This document shows, piece after piece, positions 36,911 through 46,915 of a DNA stretch of 64,000 nucleotides (positions are counted from its first letter, which is position 1; the number at the start of each line of letters is the position of its first letter). Source of the DNA: Aeromonas popoffii (GTDB lineage: Bacteria; Pseudomonadota; Gammaproteobacteria; Enterobacterales; Aeromonadaceae); assembly GCF_000820025.1 (NCBI RefSeq), contig NZ_CDBI01000070.1, forward strand, positions 24,657-88,656, given 5' to 3'. The notes below the pieces were generated by a model. That model had not been told where the DNA came from. It was given only the letters and a program-made list of their open reading frames with translations, and ran no database searches. The translations under genes were made by a program, and so were the position numbers.

Positions 36911-37594
36911 ATGTTTCGTTCCCTGTTTTCGTTCGCCCTGGCCCTGCTGGTCAGTTTGCCCCTCCATGCCCAGACCTTTCGCGCCGCCAAGCTGGATCTG
37001 AACCGCCTCTATCAGGATCACCCCGTCACCTTCTACTGCGGCTGCAAGATTGAGTATCAGGGCAAGAAAATGAGCCCGGATCTGGCCAGCTGCGGCTATG
37101 AACCGCGCAAGCAAGCCAAGCGTGCCAGCCGCATCGAGTGGGAACACGTGGTGCCGGCCTGGGAGTTCGGCCACCAGCTGCAGTGCTGGCAACAGGGTGG
37201 CCGCAAGAACTGTGGCAAAAGCGACGAGTTCAACCAGATGGAAGGGGACATGCACAACCTCTTCCCCGCCATCGGCGAGGTGAACGGTGATCGCGCCAAC
37301 TACCGCTTCTCCGACTGGAACGGCACCCCGGATCAGTACGGCCAGTGCCAGATGCTGGTGGATTTCAAGGATCGTCGGGTGCAGCCGCCCAAAGGGCCGG
37401 TTCGGGGCCAGATCGCCCGTGCCTACCTCTATATGAGCCAGCAGTATGGGCTGCGTCTCGCGGCGCAACAGCGTAAACTGTTCGACGCTTGGGACAGACA
37501 GTACCCGGCCGATGGCTGGGAGTGCGAACGCAATCGCCGCATCGGCAAGTTGCAGGGCAATACCAATCCCTTCATTGAAAAGCAGTGCCAATAA
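36911..37594 (+). CDS. endA: Periplasmic endonuclease I
   Basis: 227 residues with a signal peptide (MFRSLFSFALALLVSLPLHAQ, cleaved after about residue 20). Family features follow: FYCGCKIEYQGKK, EWEHVVPAWEFGHQ with the catalytic histidine, and MEGDMHNLFPAIGEVNGDR. Eight or so cysteines form disulfides in the Vibrio Vvn type. Cuts DNA in the periplasm. AAGGA at 36901-36905 supports ATG 36911. First of a run endA-rsmE-gshB-yqgE-ruvX. Confidence 0.95.
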   Translation: MFRSLFSFALALLVSLPLHAQTFRAAKLDLNRLYQDHPVTFYCGCKIEYQGKKMSPDLASCGYEPRKQAKRASRIEWEHVVPAWEFGHQLQCWQQGGRKNCGKSDEFNQMEGDMHNLFPAIGEVNGDRANYRFSDWNGTPDQYGQCQMLVDFKDRRVQPPKGPVRGQIARAYLYMSQQYGLRLAAQQRKLFDAWDRQYPADGWECERNRRIGKLQGNTNPFIEKQCQ

Positions 37595-37608
37595 CCCCAT
37601 TTGACGAA

Positions 37609-37693
37609 GGAGGGGGAGCGCCCCCTCCCATCATGAGGCGCTTCAATAGCCGAGTGGACCTTGAACAGGGCCTCACGCCAAGATATTGAAGCG
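37609..37693 (+). other. Hairpin and 10-bp inverted repeat between endA and rsmE
   Basis: GGAGGGGG-AGCG-CCCCCTCC (37609-37628) is a GC hairpin without a T tract. It is followed by CGCTTCAATA (37639-37648) and its exact reverse complement TATTGAAGCG (37684-37693), which bracket 35 bases ahead of the rsmE start. These could shape the leader of rsmE. Confidence 0.45.
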
Positions 37694-37721
37694 TTTCCAA
37701 GCAAGAGACTGACAATCAGCC

Positions 37722-38453
37722 ATGCGCATTCCACGTATCTATGAAGCGGCCACCCTGCAGGTTGGCCAGACCCTCGCCCTGTCAGAAGATGGCGCCAACC
37801 ATATCGGCCGGGTACTGCGCATGCAGCCGGGACAGCAGCTGGAGCTGTTTAATGGCGACGGCAATCAATATGCCGCCACCATAGCCCTGGTCGGCAAGAA
37901 GTCAGTGGAGGTGACCATCGACCGCTGCGACGCCCAATCGGTGGAATCCCCTTTCGCCATCCATCTGGGCCAGGTGATCAGCCGGGGCGACAAGATGGAC
38001 TTCACCATCCAGAAATCGGTCGAGCTGGGCGTCACCTGCATCACGCCGCTCTTCTCCGAGCGCTGCGGCGTCAAGCTGCCGGCGGACAGGCTGGAGAAGA
38101 AGCGTGAGCAGTGGCAGAAAGTGGTGATCAGCGCCTGCGAGCAGTGCGGTCGCAACCTGGTGCCCGAAGTTCGCATGCCGATGGAGCTGGACGCCTGGCT
38201 GGCAGAAGAGACTCAAGAGCTCAAACTCAACCTGCACCCGCGCGCCGAGTACAGCATCAGCACACTGCCAGTGCCGACGCACGGGGTGCGCCTGCTGATT
38301 GGCCCGGAAGGGGGCTTGTCGAGCGATGAGATCGCCCGTACCGTGCAGGAAGGTTTCAAGGAGATGCTGCTGGGGCCGCGGGTGCTACGCACCGAAACCG
38401 CCGCTCTGACCGCCATCACAGCGCTGCAGTGCCGCTTTGGCGATCTGGCTTAA
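37722..38453 (+). CDS. rsmE: 16S rRNA (uracil-1498-N3)-methyltransferase
   Basis: 243-residue SPOUT methyltransferase with an N-terminal PUA-like domain (MRIPRIYEA...NHIGRVLRM) and a knotted C-terminal SAM site ([27 protein letters not shown]). Methylates U1498 of 16S rRNA. Start ATG 37722 has only a weak ribosome-binding site. Confidence 0.96.
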   Translation: MRIPRIYEAATLQVGQTLALSEDGANHIGRVLRMQPGQQLELFNGDGNQYAATIALVGKKSVEVTIDRCDAQSVESPFAIHLGQVISRGDKMDFTIQKSVELGVTCITPLFSERCGVKLPADRLEKKREQWQKVVISACEQCGRNLVPEVRMPMELDAWLAEETQELKLNLHPRAEYSISTLPVPTHGVRLLIGPEGGLSSDEIARTVQEGFKEMLLGPRVLRTETAALTAITALQCRFGDLA

Positions 38454-38510
38454 TACCATAGGGCAGTGTCGATAAGCTGCATGGCGGCATCGAATGATGG
38501 CAGCCTCAAA

Positions 38511-38543
38511 CGGCCGATTACGCTGCGCTAATCGCCCCTACAA
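38511..38543. repeat. REP-like palindromic element
   Basis: CGGCCGATTACGCTGCGC then TAATCGCCCCTACA has a CGATTA/TAATCG stem around CGCTGCGC. It resembles the widespread intergenic palindromes with a GATTACGCTGCGCTAATC core seen in many proteobacteria. One copy only in this window. Confidence 0.5.
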
Positions 38544-38573
38544 CCCAATCGAGCCATTAAGAAGGATATTCGG

Positions 38574-39527
38574 ATGACCATTAAACTCGGCATAGTGATG
38601 GACCCGATTTCGGCCATCAACATCAAGAAAGATTCCAGCTTCGCCATGCTCGAAGAGGCGCAAAAGCGCGGCTATGAGCTCTTCTATCTGGAGATGTCGG
38701 ATCTCTACATGGAAGCCGGTCGCGCCTTTGGCACCATGCGCCCGCTCACCGTCAAATATGACTATGCCGACTGGTACAGCCTGGGCGAGGTGGTGGATCA
38801 GCCCCTCTCCAACCTCGATGTGATCCTGATGCGCAAGGATCCACCGTTTGACACCGAATTTATCTACGCCACCTACATGCTGGAGCGGGCCGAGGATGAG
38901 GGCTGCCTCATCGTCAACAAGCCACAGAGCCTGCGCGATGCCAACGAGAAGCTCTACACTGCCTGGTTTGCCGAGCACACTCCGACCACGCTGGTGACCC
39001 GCCGCGCCGACAAGCTGCGCGCCTTCCACGCCCAGCATAAGGATGTGATCCTGAAACCGCTGGACGGCATGGGTGGCGCCTCCATCTTCCGCATGAAGGA
39101 GGATGACGCCAACGTCGGCGTTATCATCGAGACGCTGACAGAACATGGCAGCCAGTACTGCATGGCCCAGACCTATCTGCCCGCCATCAAGGATGGCGAC
39201 AAGCGGGTGCTGGTGGTGGACGGCGAACCGGTTCCCTACTGCCTGGCCCGCATTCCGGCGCAGGGGGAGACCCGTGGCAACCTGGCGGCCGGTGGCCGTG
39301 GTGAGGCACGCCCCTTGAGCGAAGCCGACTGGGCCATCGCCCGCGCGGTAGGCCCGACCCTGAAAGCGAAGGGCCTCATCTTCGTCGGGCTCGACATCAT
39401 CGGCGATCGGTTGACCGAGATTAACGTCACCAGCCCGACCTGCATCCGCGAGATCGAGGCCGCCTTTGACGTCTCCATCACCGGCATGCTGATGGATGCC
39501 ATCGAGCGTCGGCTGGCGAACGCCTGA
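38574..39527 (+). CDS. gshB: Glutathione synthetase
   Basis: 317 residues, ATP-grasp ligase joining gamma-glutamylcysteine to glycine. N-terminal KLGIVMDPISAINIKKDSSFAML and RKDPPFDTEFIYATYMLE are diagnostic, followed by the ATP-grasp motifs ILKPLDGMGGASIF and TEINVTSPTCIREIE. AAGGA precedes ATG 38574. A terminator follows, so yqgE has its own promoter. Confidence 0.97.
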   Translation: MTIKLGIVMDPISAINIKKDSSFAMLEEAQKRGYELFYLEMSDLYMEAGRAFGTMRPLTVKYDYADWYSLGEVVDQPLSNLDVILMRKDPPFDTEFIYATYMLERAEDEGCLIVNKPQSLRDANEKLYTAWFAEHTPTTLVTRRADKLRAFHAQHKDVILKPLDGMGGASIFRMKEDDANVGVIIETLTEHGSQYCMAQTYLPAIKDGDKRVLVVDGEPVPYCLARIPAQGETRGNLAAGGRGEARPLSEADWAIARAVGPTLKAKGLIFVGLDIIGDRLTEINVTSPTCIREIEAAFDVSITGMLMDAIERRLANA

Positions 39528-39552
39528 ATAACCCGAAGCTAAACGGCAAAAT

Positions 39553-39590
39553 AACAACAGAGGCGGCCCCGGGACCGCCTCTGTTGTTTC
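39553..39590 (+). terminator. gshB terminator
   Basis: AACAACAGAGGCGG pairs with CCGCCTCTGTTGTT, then TTC. The stem is 14 base pairs. Confidence 0.85.
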
Positions 39591-39615
39591 CCGCCAGCGT
39601 ACTGGGCACGCCACC

Positions 39616-39803
39616 TCAGCAGCGGAACAGTTCCACCGTCACCTTGCTCTGCTCCTGTGCCATGCCGTTGATCTGGGTGGTGAGATCACGAAAATGACAG
39701 CTCACCTCGCTGAGGGAGTGAGCCCGCCCAGCTCGTCCTTGCGCAGCACAGGTGCCAGCAGGGGCCCCAGGATCAGCATCTGTCTGATCGAAACAGCCTC
39801 CAT
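39616..39803 (-). pseudogene. Frameshifted small gene (about 62 residues)
   Basis: On the minus strand, GGAG precedes ATG 39803, which opens MEAVSIRQMLILGPLLAPVL...RKDELGG and then hits a stop at 39702. In the next frame the sequence continues with plausible coding (LSEVSCHFRDLTTQINGMA, QEQSKVTVELFRC) to TGA 39616. The total length is 188 bases, so the loss of one base in the GC-rich stretch near 39725 would explain it. No family recognised. It could be a genuine pseudogene or a sequencing error. Confidence 0.4.
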
Positions 39804-39921
39804 GACGTTCTCTCCATCCTGACAATGTCGATGGAAAGGACCGCAAGCGATAAAAAGCAGTTTTGCCCGATACAGTGAGCTGCCATAATTGCCCCAAATA
39901 CCTTTGCAATATTTGGCCCAT

Positions 39922-40476
39922 ATGCAAACACTGCAAAATCATTTCCTGCTCGCCATGCCAAGCCTCTCCGATCCCTATTTCGAGCGTTCGCTGGTCTACC
40001 TGTGCGAACACAACGAAGAGGGTGCAATGGGGCTGGTGGTCAACATCCCGGTGGACATGTCGCTGGACGCCATGCTGACCCAGCTCAAGCTCGCCCCCCC
40101 GGCCAGCCCGGATCTCAAGCAGCCCGTGCTGCAAGGAGGACCGGTACACGCCGATCGCGGTTTCGTGCTGCATAGCTTCCGCCCGGGGTTCAACTCCACC
40201 CTGCAGGTGGGGGATGAACTCATGGTCACCACTTCCAAGGACATACTGGAAACCCTGGGCACAGAGCAGGCCCCGGATCACTGGCTGGTGGCTCTCGGCT
40301 ACGCCGGTTGGAGTGCAGGTCAACTGGAACAGGAGCTGGTGGATGGCGCCTGGCTGGTGATCCCGCCCAATCCGGATCTTGTCTTCAAGACCCCGATCCA
40401 TCAGCGCTGGCAGCAAGCCGCTGCCAGCATAGGGGTCAATCCCATTCATCTATCCAGCGACATCGGTCACAGCTGA
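39922..40476 (+). CDS. yqgE: YqgE/AlgH family protein
   Basis: 184-residue UPF0301/DUF179 protein. It begins MQTLQNHFLLAMPSLSDPYF and has SLVYLCEHNEEGAMGLVVN and the QGGPVHADRGFVLH motif. The start ATG 39922 matches the family start. The function is not settled. It sits before ruvX as in E. coli. Confidence 0.93.
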   Translation: MQTLQNHFLLAMPSLSDPYFERSLVYLCEHNEEGAMGLVVNIPVDMSLDAMLTQLKLAPPASPDLKQPVLQGGPVHADRGFVLHSFRPGFNSTLQVGDELMVTTSKDILETLGTEQAPDHWLVALGYAGWSAGQLEQELVDGAWLVIPPNPDLVFKTPIHQRWQQAAASIGVNPIHLSSDIGHS

Positions 40477-40522
40477 TGCCGTTTGCCACGTATTTTACGA
40501 GGCGCTTTGAGGAAAACATTCA

Positions 40523-40945
40523 ATGTCATCACGCAGTATCATGGGCTTTGACTACGGCACCAAGAGCATAGGGGTCGCCATCGGTCAGGAGCTCACCGGC
40601 ACAGCCCAGCCCCTGCGCGCCATCAAGGCCAACGACGGTGTTCCCAACTGGGACGACGTCGAGAAGCTGCTCAAGGAGTGGCAACCGGATCTGCTGGTGG
40701 TCGGCCTGCCGCTGAACATGGATGGCACTGAGCAGGAGATCACGGTACGGGCCCGCAAATTCGGCAACCGTCTGCACGGCCGTTTTGGCAAACAGGTGGA
40801 GTTCAAGGACGAGCGGCTGACCACCACGGATGCCCGCGCCCGCCTGTTTGAACGGGGTGGCTACAAGGCGCTCGACAAAGGCAGCGTGGATGGGGTCTCC
40901 GCCCAGCTCATTCTGGAAGCCTGGATGGAAGAGCAGTACGGCTAG
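40523..40945 (+). CDS. ruvX: RuvX/YqgF RNase H-fold nuclease
   Basis: 140-residue RNase H-like protein with [16 protein letters not shown] and the second acidic motif [10 protein letters not shown], and a late aspartate in [12 protein letters not shown]. Works in 16S rRNA 5' end processing in E. coli and was proposed as a Holliday junction resolvase. GAGGA precedes ATG 40523. A T-less inverted repeat (40951-40983, CGCGGCAAGG/CCTTGCCGCG) follows. Confidence 0.95.
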   Translation: MSSRSIMGFDYGTKSIGVAIGQELTGTAQPLRAIKANDGVPNWDDVEKLLKEWQPDLLVVGLPLNMDGTEQEITVRARKFGNRLHGRFGKQVEFKDERLTTTDARARLFERGGYKALDKGSVDGVSAQLILEAWMEEQYG

Positions 40946-41016
40946 CCACCCGCGGCAAGGTTAGCAGCGCTCTCCTTGCCGCGACCAGCCGCTGTGATAG
41001 CCGGTGACTACAATGA

Positions 41017-41044
41017 CAAAATACGCCGGGGTGACCCGGCGTAT
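41017..41044 (-). terminator. ampC terminator (minus strand)
   Basis: On the minus strand ATACGCCGGG-TCAC-CCCGGCGTAT is followed by TTTTG, about 60 bases beyond the beta-lactamase stop. Confidence 0.75.
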
Positions 41045-41101
41045 TGACAAGCGTTCATTATTTACCCCAGAAGAAGTCATTCCGTCAGGCAGGCATGATC
41101 A

Positions 41102-42319
<1,218 letters not shown>

Positions 42320-42353
42320 CTAGATGAGCTCCATGTGCCCACTGTGAGCCAGA

Positions 42354-42369
42354 GTGAAGTCTGTGTGAA
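42354..42369 (-). promoter_or_regulatory. blr/cre tag upstream of ampC
   Basis: On the minus strand TTCAC-ACAGAC-TTCAC matches TTCAC-N6-TTCAC exactly, the binding motif of CreB in E. coli and the proposed BlrA motif for chromosomal beta-lactamase genes in Aeromonas. It lies 103 bases before the ampC start, in the same orientation. Confidence 0.75.
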
Positions 42370-42464
42370 GTTGCCCCAAAAATGACCTTGCTCAATGGCT
42401 TACCCATTCGATACCCCTCCACCGCTGACGTATAAGCTGTAGGGGCGAAAGGAGACAAGAGCAC

Positions 42465-42595
42465 ATAGCACGACTGCTGGCGGACGAGATCAATCGCGCC
42501 AGCTCCCCCTCTCCCCGAGACAACGGCAGCGGATCTGGCAGCAACTGCAGCGACGGTTGCGCCAGACCTGCCGCGCATGGGATGGACAGCGATAG
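42465..42595 (+). pseudogene. Possible degenerate small gene between ampC and alsT
   Basis: AAGGAG (42449-42454) is followed ten bases later by ATA GCA CGA CTG, a frame reading ARLLADEINRA. The next frame continues with arginine- and glutamine-rich coding-like sequence (SPRQRQRIWQQLQRRLRQ) to TAG 42595. An ATG-to-ATA change and a frameshift would explain it. Family unknown; this is a weak call. Confidence 0.22.
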
Positions 42596-42622
42596 CGCCG
42601 ACCGCCAATCAAGATCCCGCGC

Positions 42623-42652
42623 AAGCAAAAGGGGAGCCAGTGGCTCCCCTTG
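42623..42652 (-). terminator. alsT terminator
   Basis: On the minus strand AAGGGGAGCCA-C-TGGCTCCCCTTTT is followed by GCTT, just past the symporter stop. Confidence 0.85.
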
Positions 42653-42679
42653 TTCATCAGACAACAGCTAACACCAGGC

Positions 42680-44122
42680 TCAGGCCTGCTTGTTGCTCTG
42701 GGGGGGATTGTCCCAGATCCCCTCTTCCAGCTGGCTGCGGATCTCGGGGTACTTGTTAGCATCGAAGGTGGGCAATTTGCCCAGCTTGAGCTGGTCGTTG
42801 TAGTCCTTGGCCAGCTTGATGGCCACGCCGGAGAGCAGCACTATGGCCACCAGATTGACGATAGCCATCAACCCCATGGAGACATCCGCCATGGCCCACA
42901 CGGTCGGCAACTCACCCACTGAACCAAACATCACCATGCCCAGCACGAACATCCGGAACAGCACCAGACCGCCCTTGTGGTTGTGCTCCAGGAACACCAG
43001 GTTAGTCTCGGCGTAGGAGTAGTTCGCCACTATGGAGGTAAAGGCGAAGAAGAAGATGGCCGTCGCGATGAAGATGCTGCCACCACCACCTATCTGGGAG
43101 GAGAGTGCCCGCTGGGTCAGCTCGACTCCCGTGATGCCGGAGCCAGGTTCAAACTGGCCGGACATCAGTATGATGGCCGCGGTACAGGTACAGATGACGA
43201 TGGTGTCGAGGAACACCCCCAGCATCTGCACATAGCCTTGCGAGGCCGGGTGCGGCGGATAGGGGGTCGCGGTTGCGGCGGCGTTGGGGGCTGAGCCCAT
43301 ACCGGCTTCGTTTGAGAAGAGACCGCGCTTGATACCATTGATCATCGCCTGGGAGATGGCATAGCCCATGGCGCCGGAACCCGCCTGCTCGATGCCGAAG
43401 GCAGACTTGATGATCAGCGTAAACACCCCTGGCAGTTCGGTGATGTTCGTCGCCACCACGAACAGCGCCATCAGGATGTAGGCCAGCGCCATGAAGGGCA
43501 CCACCAGCTCGGCAAAACGGGCGATACCACGAATGCCGCCGAAGATGATAAGGCCGGAGAGCACTACCAGCGTCAGGCCGGTAGCCCAGTCAGGAATGCC
43601 AAACGCCACATTCATCGCCAGGCTGATGGAGTTGGCCTGCACCGCATTGAACACCAGGCCGAATGCCAGCAGCAGACAGAGGGAGAATACCACCCCCATC
43701 CAGCGCATGCCGAGGCCGCGCTCCATGTAGTAGGCGGGGCCACCACGGTAGTTGCCGTCCTCGTCTTTCACCTTGTAGAGCTGGGCCAGGGTGCTCTCCA
43801 CGAAGGAGGTCGCCATGCCGATGAAGGCAATCAGCCACATCCAGAAGATGGCACCCGGGCCACCGAGGTAAATGGCCACGGCCACACCGGCCAGATTGCC
43901 GGTACCGACGCGGGCGGCAAGGCTGGTACAGAGGGCTTGAAAGGAGGAGATACCGGCTTTGTCCGATTTGCGACTATTGCGCAACACGGAGAACATGTGG
44001 CCGAAATGGCGGACCTGGATAAAACCCAGGCGAAAGGTAAAGAAGATGCCGACCCCGATGAGCAGGTAGATGAGCACGGCTCCCCACATCAGGTCGTTTA
44101 GCATTGCGATCAAAGTGTCCAT
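42680..44122 (-). CDS. Sodium:alanine symporter family protein (AGCS)
   Basis: 480-residue transporter with about 11 helices. AGCS signatures: GVGIFFTFRLGFIQVRHF, SSFQALCTSLAARVGTGNLAGVA and FSNEAGMGSAPNAAA. Imports alanine or glycine with Na+. GAGAG lies before ATG 44122. A CRP-like palindrome lies about 115-130 bases upstream, consistent with catabolite control. Between the two flanking genes there are about 720 bases. Confidence 0.93.
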   Translation of the reverse strand: MDTLIAMLNDLMWGAVLIYLLIGVGIFFTFRLGFIQVRHFGHMFSVLRNSRKSDKAGISSFQALCTSLAARVGTGNLAGVAVAIYLGGPGAIFWMWLIAFIGMATSFVESTLAQLYKVKDEDGNYRGGPAYYMERGLGMRWMGVVFSLCLLLAFGLVFNAVQANSISLAMNVAFGIPDWATGLTLVVLSGLIIFGGIRGIARFAELVVPFMALAYILMALFVVATNITELPGVFTLIIKSAFGIEQAGSGAMGYAISQAMINGIKRGLFSNEAGMGSAPNAAATATPYPPHPASQGYVQMLGVFLDTIVICTCTAAIILMSGQFEPGSGITGVELTQRALSSQIGGGGSIFIATAIFFFAFTSIVANYSYAETNLVFLEHNHKGGLVLFRMFVLGMVMFGSVGELPTVWAMADVSMGLMAIVNLVAIVLLSGVAIKLAKDYNDQLKLGKLPTFDANKYPEIRSQLEEGIWDNPPQSNKQA

Positions 44123-44237
44123 ATTTCTCTCGTTGTTATCACGTCCATGGCCAGTCTGCGCTGGCCCCTTGCTGTCGGTGTCTGAATTAGCGGTTCACTA
44201 AAGGGGCGGAATCTAGCATAGCGAGGGAGTTCAGAAT

Positions 44238-44253
44238 AGTGATCGCGATCACT
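44238..44253 (-). promoter_or_regulatory. Candidate CRP site upstream of the alanine symporter
   Basis: AGTGATCGCGATCACT is a perfect 16-bp palindrome with GTGA-N6-TCAC, the core of the CRP site (TGTGA-N6-TCACA), differing only at the outermost base pair. Confidence 0.55.
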
Positions 44254-44377
44254 GAGAAACCAAAAACGAGCTGTCCGCCACAATAACGCTTCATTTAACA
44301 CGCAAATTTTCAACAAAACTTGGAATCCAATCAATCAGCTGACAAATTAGCCCCAAAAGAGCACACCCTGACAGTTA

Positions 44378-44395
44378 TCTACATCGAGGTAGATG
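44378..44395. promoter_or_regulatory. 18-bp inverted repeat (possible operator)
   Basis: ATCTAC-ATCGAG-GTAGAT lies in the AT-rich gap between the alanine symporter and talB. No regulator is recognised. Confidence 0.35.
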
Positions 44396-44515
44396 TGTTC
44401 ACAGGGAAGCAAACCACGATCGCAAGCGTTTACCTAAAATGGATTTCAAAATGGCCCCGTTTTGCCAAACGTTTTACACGTAATAAAATTTCAAGTAGCT
44501 AACCACACAATTTAT

Positions 44516-44531
44516 GTGACCGAGGACACAA
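44516..44531 (+). promoter_or_regulatory. Candidate CRP site upstream of talB
   Basis: TGTGA-CCGAGG-ACACA matches 9 of 10 conserved CRP positions and is flanked by AT sequence, 314 bases before the talB start. The long gap 44260-44844 otherwise shows no gene. Confidence 0.4.
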
Positions 44532-44844
44532 AACCGATAATCAACCAAAAAAGTTGTTTTTATCGGGAGATAAATCCATTGGCAGAAAATGGATAAAAGT
44601 CGTTTTTTATCAATCACTTTTACCCCCTTCTTCTCCGCATTGCCGGCGACTGGATGATAAGCATACAAGCCCCCCTATTGCAGGATGCGCTACATCCGTA
44701 TTAATTAGGCAGGCAATGGCGATGGGCCTCCCCCATCGTGCTTTTCTGAGCCTGAGCCGCCGAGATTTTGTAATTTTATTTCAGAACTGTCGTCTCACGC
44801 CCGCAACCCAGGGATCCCTCCCTCATTAAGAGATGATATTTGCT

Positions 44845-45795
44845 ATGGCCGATAAATTAACCCAGCTGAAAGCCCTGACCACAGTTGTCGCCGATACCGG
44901 TGATATCGAAGCCATCAAGCGCTACCAGCCCATCGATGCCACCACCAACCCCTCCCTGGTGTTGAAGGCATCCGAGATCCCCGAATACGCGGCACTGATC
45001 GAAGACGCCATCAACTGGGCCAAATCCCAGAGCCAGGACAAGGCACAGCAAATCATCGACGCGGGCGACAAGCTGGCAGTCAACATCGGTCTGGAAGTGC
45101 TGAAGATAGTTCCTGGCCGCATCTCCACCGAAGTGGACGCCCGTCTCTCCTTTGATACCGACGCCAGCATCGCCAAGGCCCGCAAACTGATCCGCCTCTA
45201 CAACGAAGCCGGCATCAGCAACGATCGCATCCTGATCAAGCTGGCCTCCACTTGGGAAGGGATCCGTGCCGCCGAGGTGCTGGAGAAAGAGGGTATCCAG
45301 TGCAACCTGACCCTGCTGTTCTCCTTCGCTCAGGCCCGTGCCTGTGCCGAAGCCGGCGCCTTCCTGATCTCCCCGTTCGTGGGTCGCATCCTCGACTGGT
45401 ACAAGGCCAAGCACAACCGTGACTACACCCAGAGCGAAGATCCGGGCGTGGTCTCCGTCACCGCCATTTACGACTACTACAAGCAGCACGACTACCAGAC
45501 TGTGGTCATGGGTGCCAGCTTCCGCAACACCGGCGAGATCCTGGAACTGGCTGGCTGTGACCGCCTGACCATAGGCCCGGCCCTGCTGGAAGAGCTGAGC
45601 AAGACCGAAGGCGCCGTGGTGCGCAAGCTGAACTACACAGGCGAGCGTCTGCCGAAGCCAACTCCGATGACCGAAGCCGAATTCCGCTGGGAACTGAACC
45701 AGGATGCCATGGCCGTCGAGAAGCTGGGCGAAGGGATCCGCATGTTCGCCGTCGACCAGGGCAAGCTGGAAACCATGCTGGCCAGCCGCCTCTAA
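44845..45795 (+). CDS. talB: Transaldolase
   Basis: 316 residues (E. coli TalB 317). Moves a dihydroxyacetone unit in the pentose phosphate pathway. Features: [27 protein letters not shown], the Schiff-base lysine in [13 protein letters not shown], and [14 protein letters not shown] 44845 ([15 protein letters not shown]) matches the family start; ATG 44833 is an in-frame alternative. A strong terminator follows. Confidence 0.97.
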   Translation: MADKLTQLKALTTVVADTGDIEAIKRYQPIDATTNPSLVLKASEIPEYAALIEDAINWAKSQSQDKAQQIIDAGDKLAVNIGLEVLKIVPGRISTEVDARLSFDTDASIAKARKLIRLYNEAGISNDRILIKLASTWEGIRAAEVLEKEGIQCNLTLLFSFAQARACAEAGAFLISPFVGRILDWYKAKHNRDYTQSEDPGVVSVTAIYDYYKQHDYQTVVMGASFRNTGEILELAGCDRLTIGPALLEELSKTEGAVVRKLNYTGERLPKPTPMTEAEFRWELNQDAMAVEKLGEGIRMFAVDQGKLETMLASRL

Positions 45796-45815
45796 TCCGG
45801 GCAGCAAGAGCAGAC

Positions 45816-45852
45816 AAAAACCGGGCTCCCGCGAGGGAGTCCGGTTTTTTTA
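45816..45852 (+). terminator. talB terminator
   Basis: AAAAACCGGGCTCCC-GCGA-GGGAGTCCGG followed by seven T. Confidence 0.9.
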
Positions 45853-45955
45853 TGGGCGCCAGATCCCCTGTCATGAGTTCGTCACGAAAACGTTTTAATT
45901 TTAATGGCGTTATGTTATACGGGTGATGAGAACGAGAATAACCAAGGAGGGAGCC

Positions 45956-46138
45956 ATGGATATGTTCAACTTCGATTATGACGATGTGGTTGAGCTCGGT
46001 TCACGTAGCCGCGGAACAACGGGAAAGAAACGTAAATGGCGTGAGATTGAGGCGTTGAAAGACAAGCATCGCCTGCAGAAGGAGCTGCAATCCATCGACA
46101 TCGCCTACGAAGGTCTCTCGGAAGAGATCGAACTGTAA
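45956..46138 (+). CDS. DUF3545-like small protein
   Basis: 60 residues beginning MDMFNFDYDDVVELGSRSR with a lysine/arginine-rich centre (TGKKRKWREIEALKDKHRLQ) and an acidic C terminus (EEIEL). This layout matches the DUF3545 proteins of Vibrio, Shewanella and Aeromonas. AAGGAGG at 45944-45950 sits five bases before ATG 45956. Function unknown. Helical and possibly nucleic-acid binding by charge, which is inference only. Confidence 0.8.
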   Translation: MDMFNFDYDDVVELGSRSRGTTGKKRKWREIEALKDKHRLQKELQSIDIAYEGLSEEIEL

Positions 46139-46172
46139 AAACAGCGCCCCGGTTACCCGGGGCGCTGTTTTT
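46137..46172 (+). terminator. Terminator of the DUF3545-like gene
   Basis: AAAAACAGCGCCCCGG-TTAC-CCGGGGCGCTGTTTTT; it starts at the stop codon. The symmetric arms may also serve the convergent hemerythrin gene. Confidence 0.9.
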
Positions 46173-46187
46173 AGTGGCTTGTGACGG

Positions 46188-46736
46188 TCAGAAGGAGAGT
46201 GGCAACGACAGGCGTTTGGCCAGCGCCTGGAAGTGCTGACTGATCTCGGCGCCAAACAGGGGATCCCCTATGGCCCGGTTATGCCAGATCTGCTCCATGT
46301 GACGCCAATCATCCTCGGTCAGCGAATCACGCAGATGGGGGAAGATGACTCCCTCTTCATAGTTTATGTGCGCCTCTTGCAGCGCCACAAACTGCTCCAG
46401 CCTTGCCGTGAACTGATCCAGCGGGATGACGGCATCCATCAGTATCATCTCCACCATCTCCTTGAGCTCGGCACCGGCCTCCAGCAATCTGGCGTGCTCT
46501 TCCTGCAACCGGTTGGCAACCTCGCCTTCCACCACCCGGTATTTCAGGTAGTAGTCGTAGATCATCTCCTCTTTCGGGTGGTGGTACTTGTCCGAGACCT
46601 CCCGCAAATAATCCACCACGTCCCGAAGCAGGAAGTAGCTGACCGGCTGTTCATTGCGAATGACGGCGAGCTTGTGTTTGAGCAGCGCCAGCAACCTGGA
46701 GATGTTGAGATGATCCTTGTGCAGACTGGCTAGCAT
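46188..46736 (-). CDS. Hemerythrin-like HHE domain protein
   Basis: 182-residue helical protein. Candidate di-iron ligands are H8/H11 in LHKDHLN, the HHPKEE motif, EEH in LQEEHARL and H/E in EAHINYEEGVIFPHL, the HHE cation-binding pattern. Such proteins handle O2, nitric oxide or iron. ATG 46736 with AAGGAGT five bases upstream is favoured over the 17-codon longer frame. Confidence 0.87.
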   Translation of the reverse strand: MLASLHKDHLNISRLLALLKHKLAVIRNEQPVSYFLLRDVVDYLREVSDKYHHPKEEMIYDYYLKYRVVEGEVANRLQEEHARLLEAGAELKEMVEMILMDAVIPLDQFTARLEQFVALQEAHINYEEGVIFPHLRDSLTEDDWRHMEQIWHNRAIGDPLFGAEISQHFQALAKRLSLPLSF

Positions 46737-46915
46737 GGGCACTCCTTGCGCTGAAATGAGACGATCCTGCCTCCAGTATACGGTCATTTATCACGCTAAC
46801 TTTGCACTCAATCAAGTCATCTGCAGACAAAGTGCCAAGTGACGCACAATGCTAGCCCCCTGCTCCTGCCATCCTGGCTCGATACCCGGCGACAGTCATG
46901 GCCACTCGGTGTCCT

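Noticed and set aside
44123..44240. Possible glycine riboswitch before the alanine symporter
   Set aside because: The leader lacks the conserved glycine-aptamer core and paired stems I would expect.
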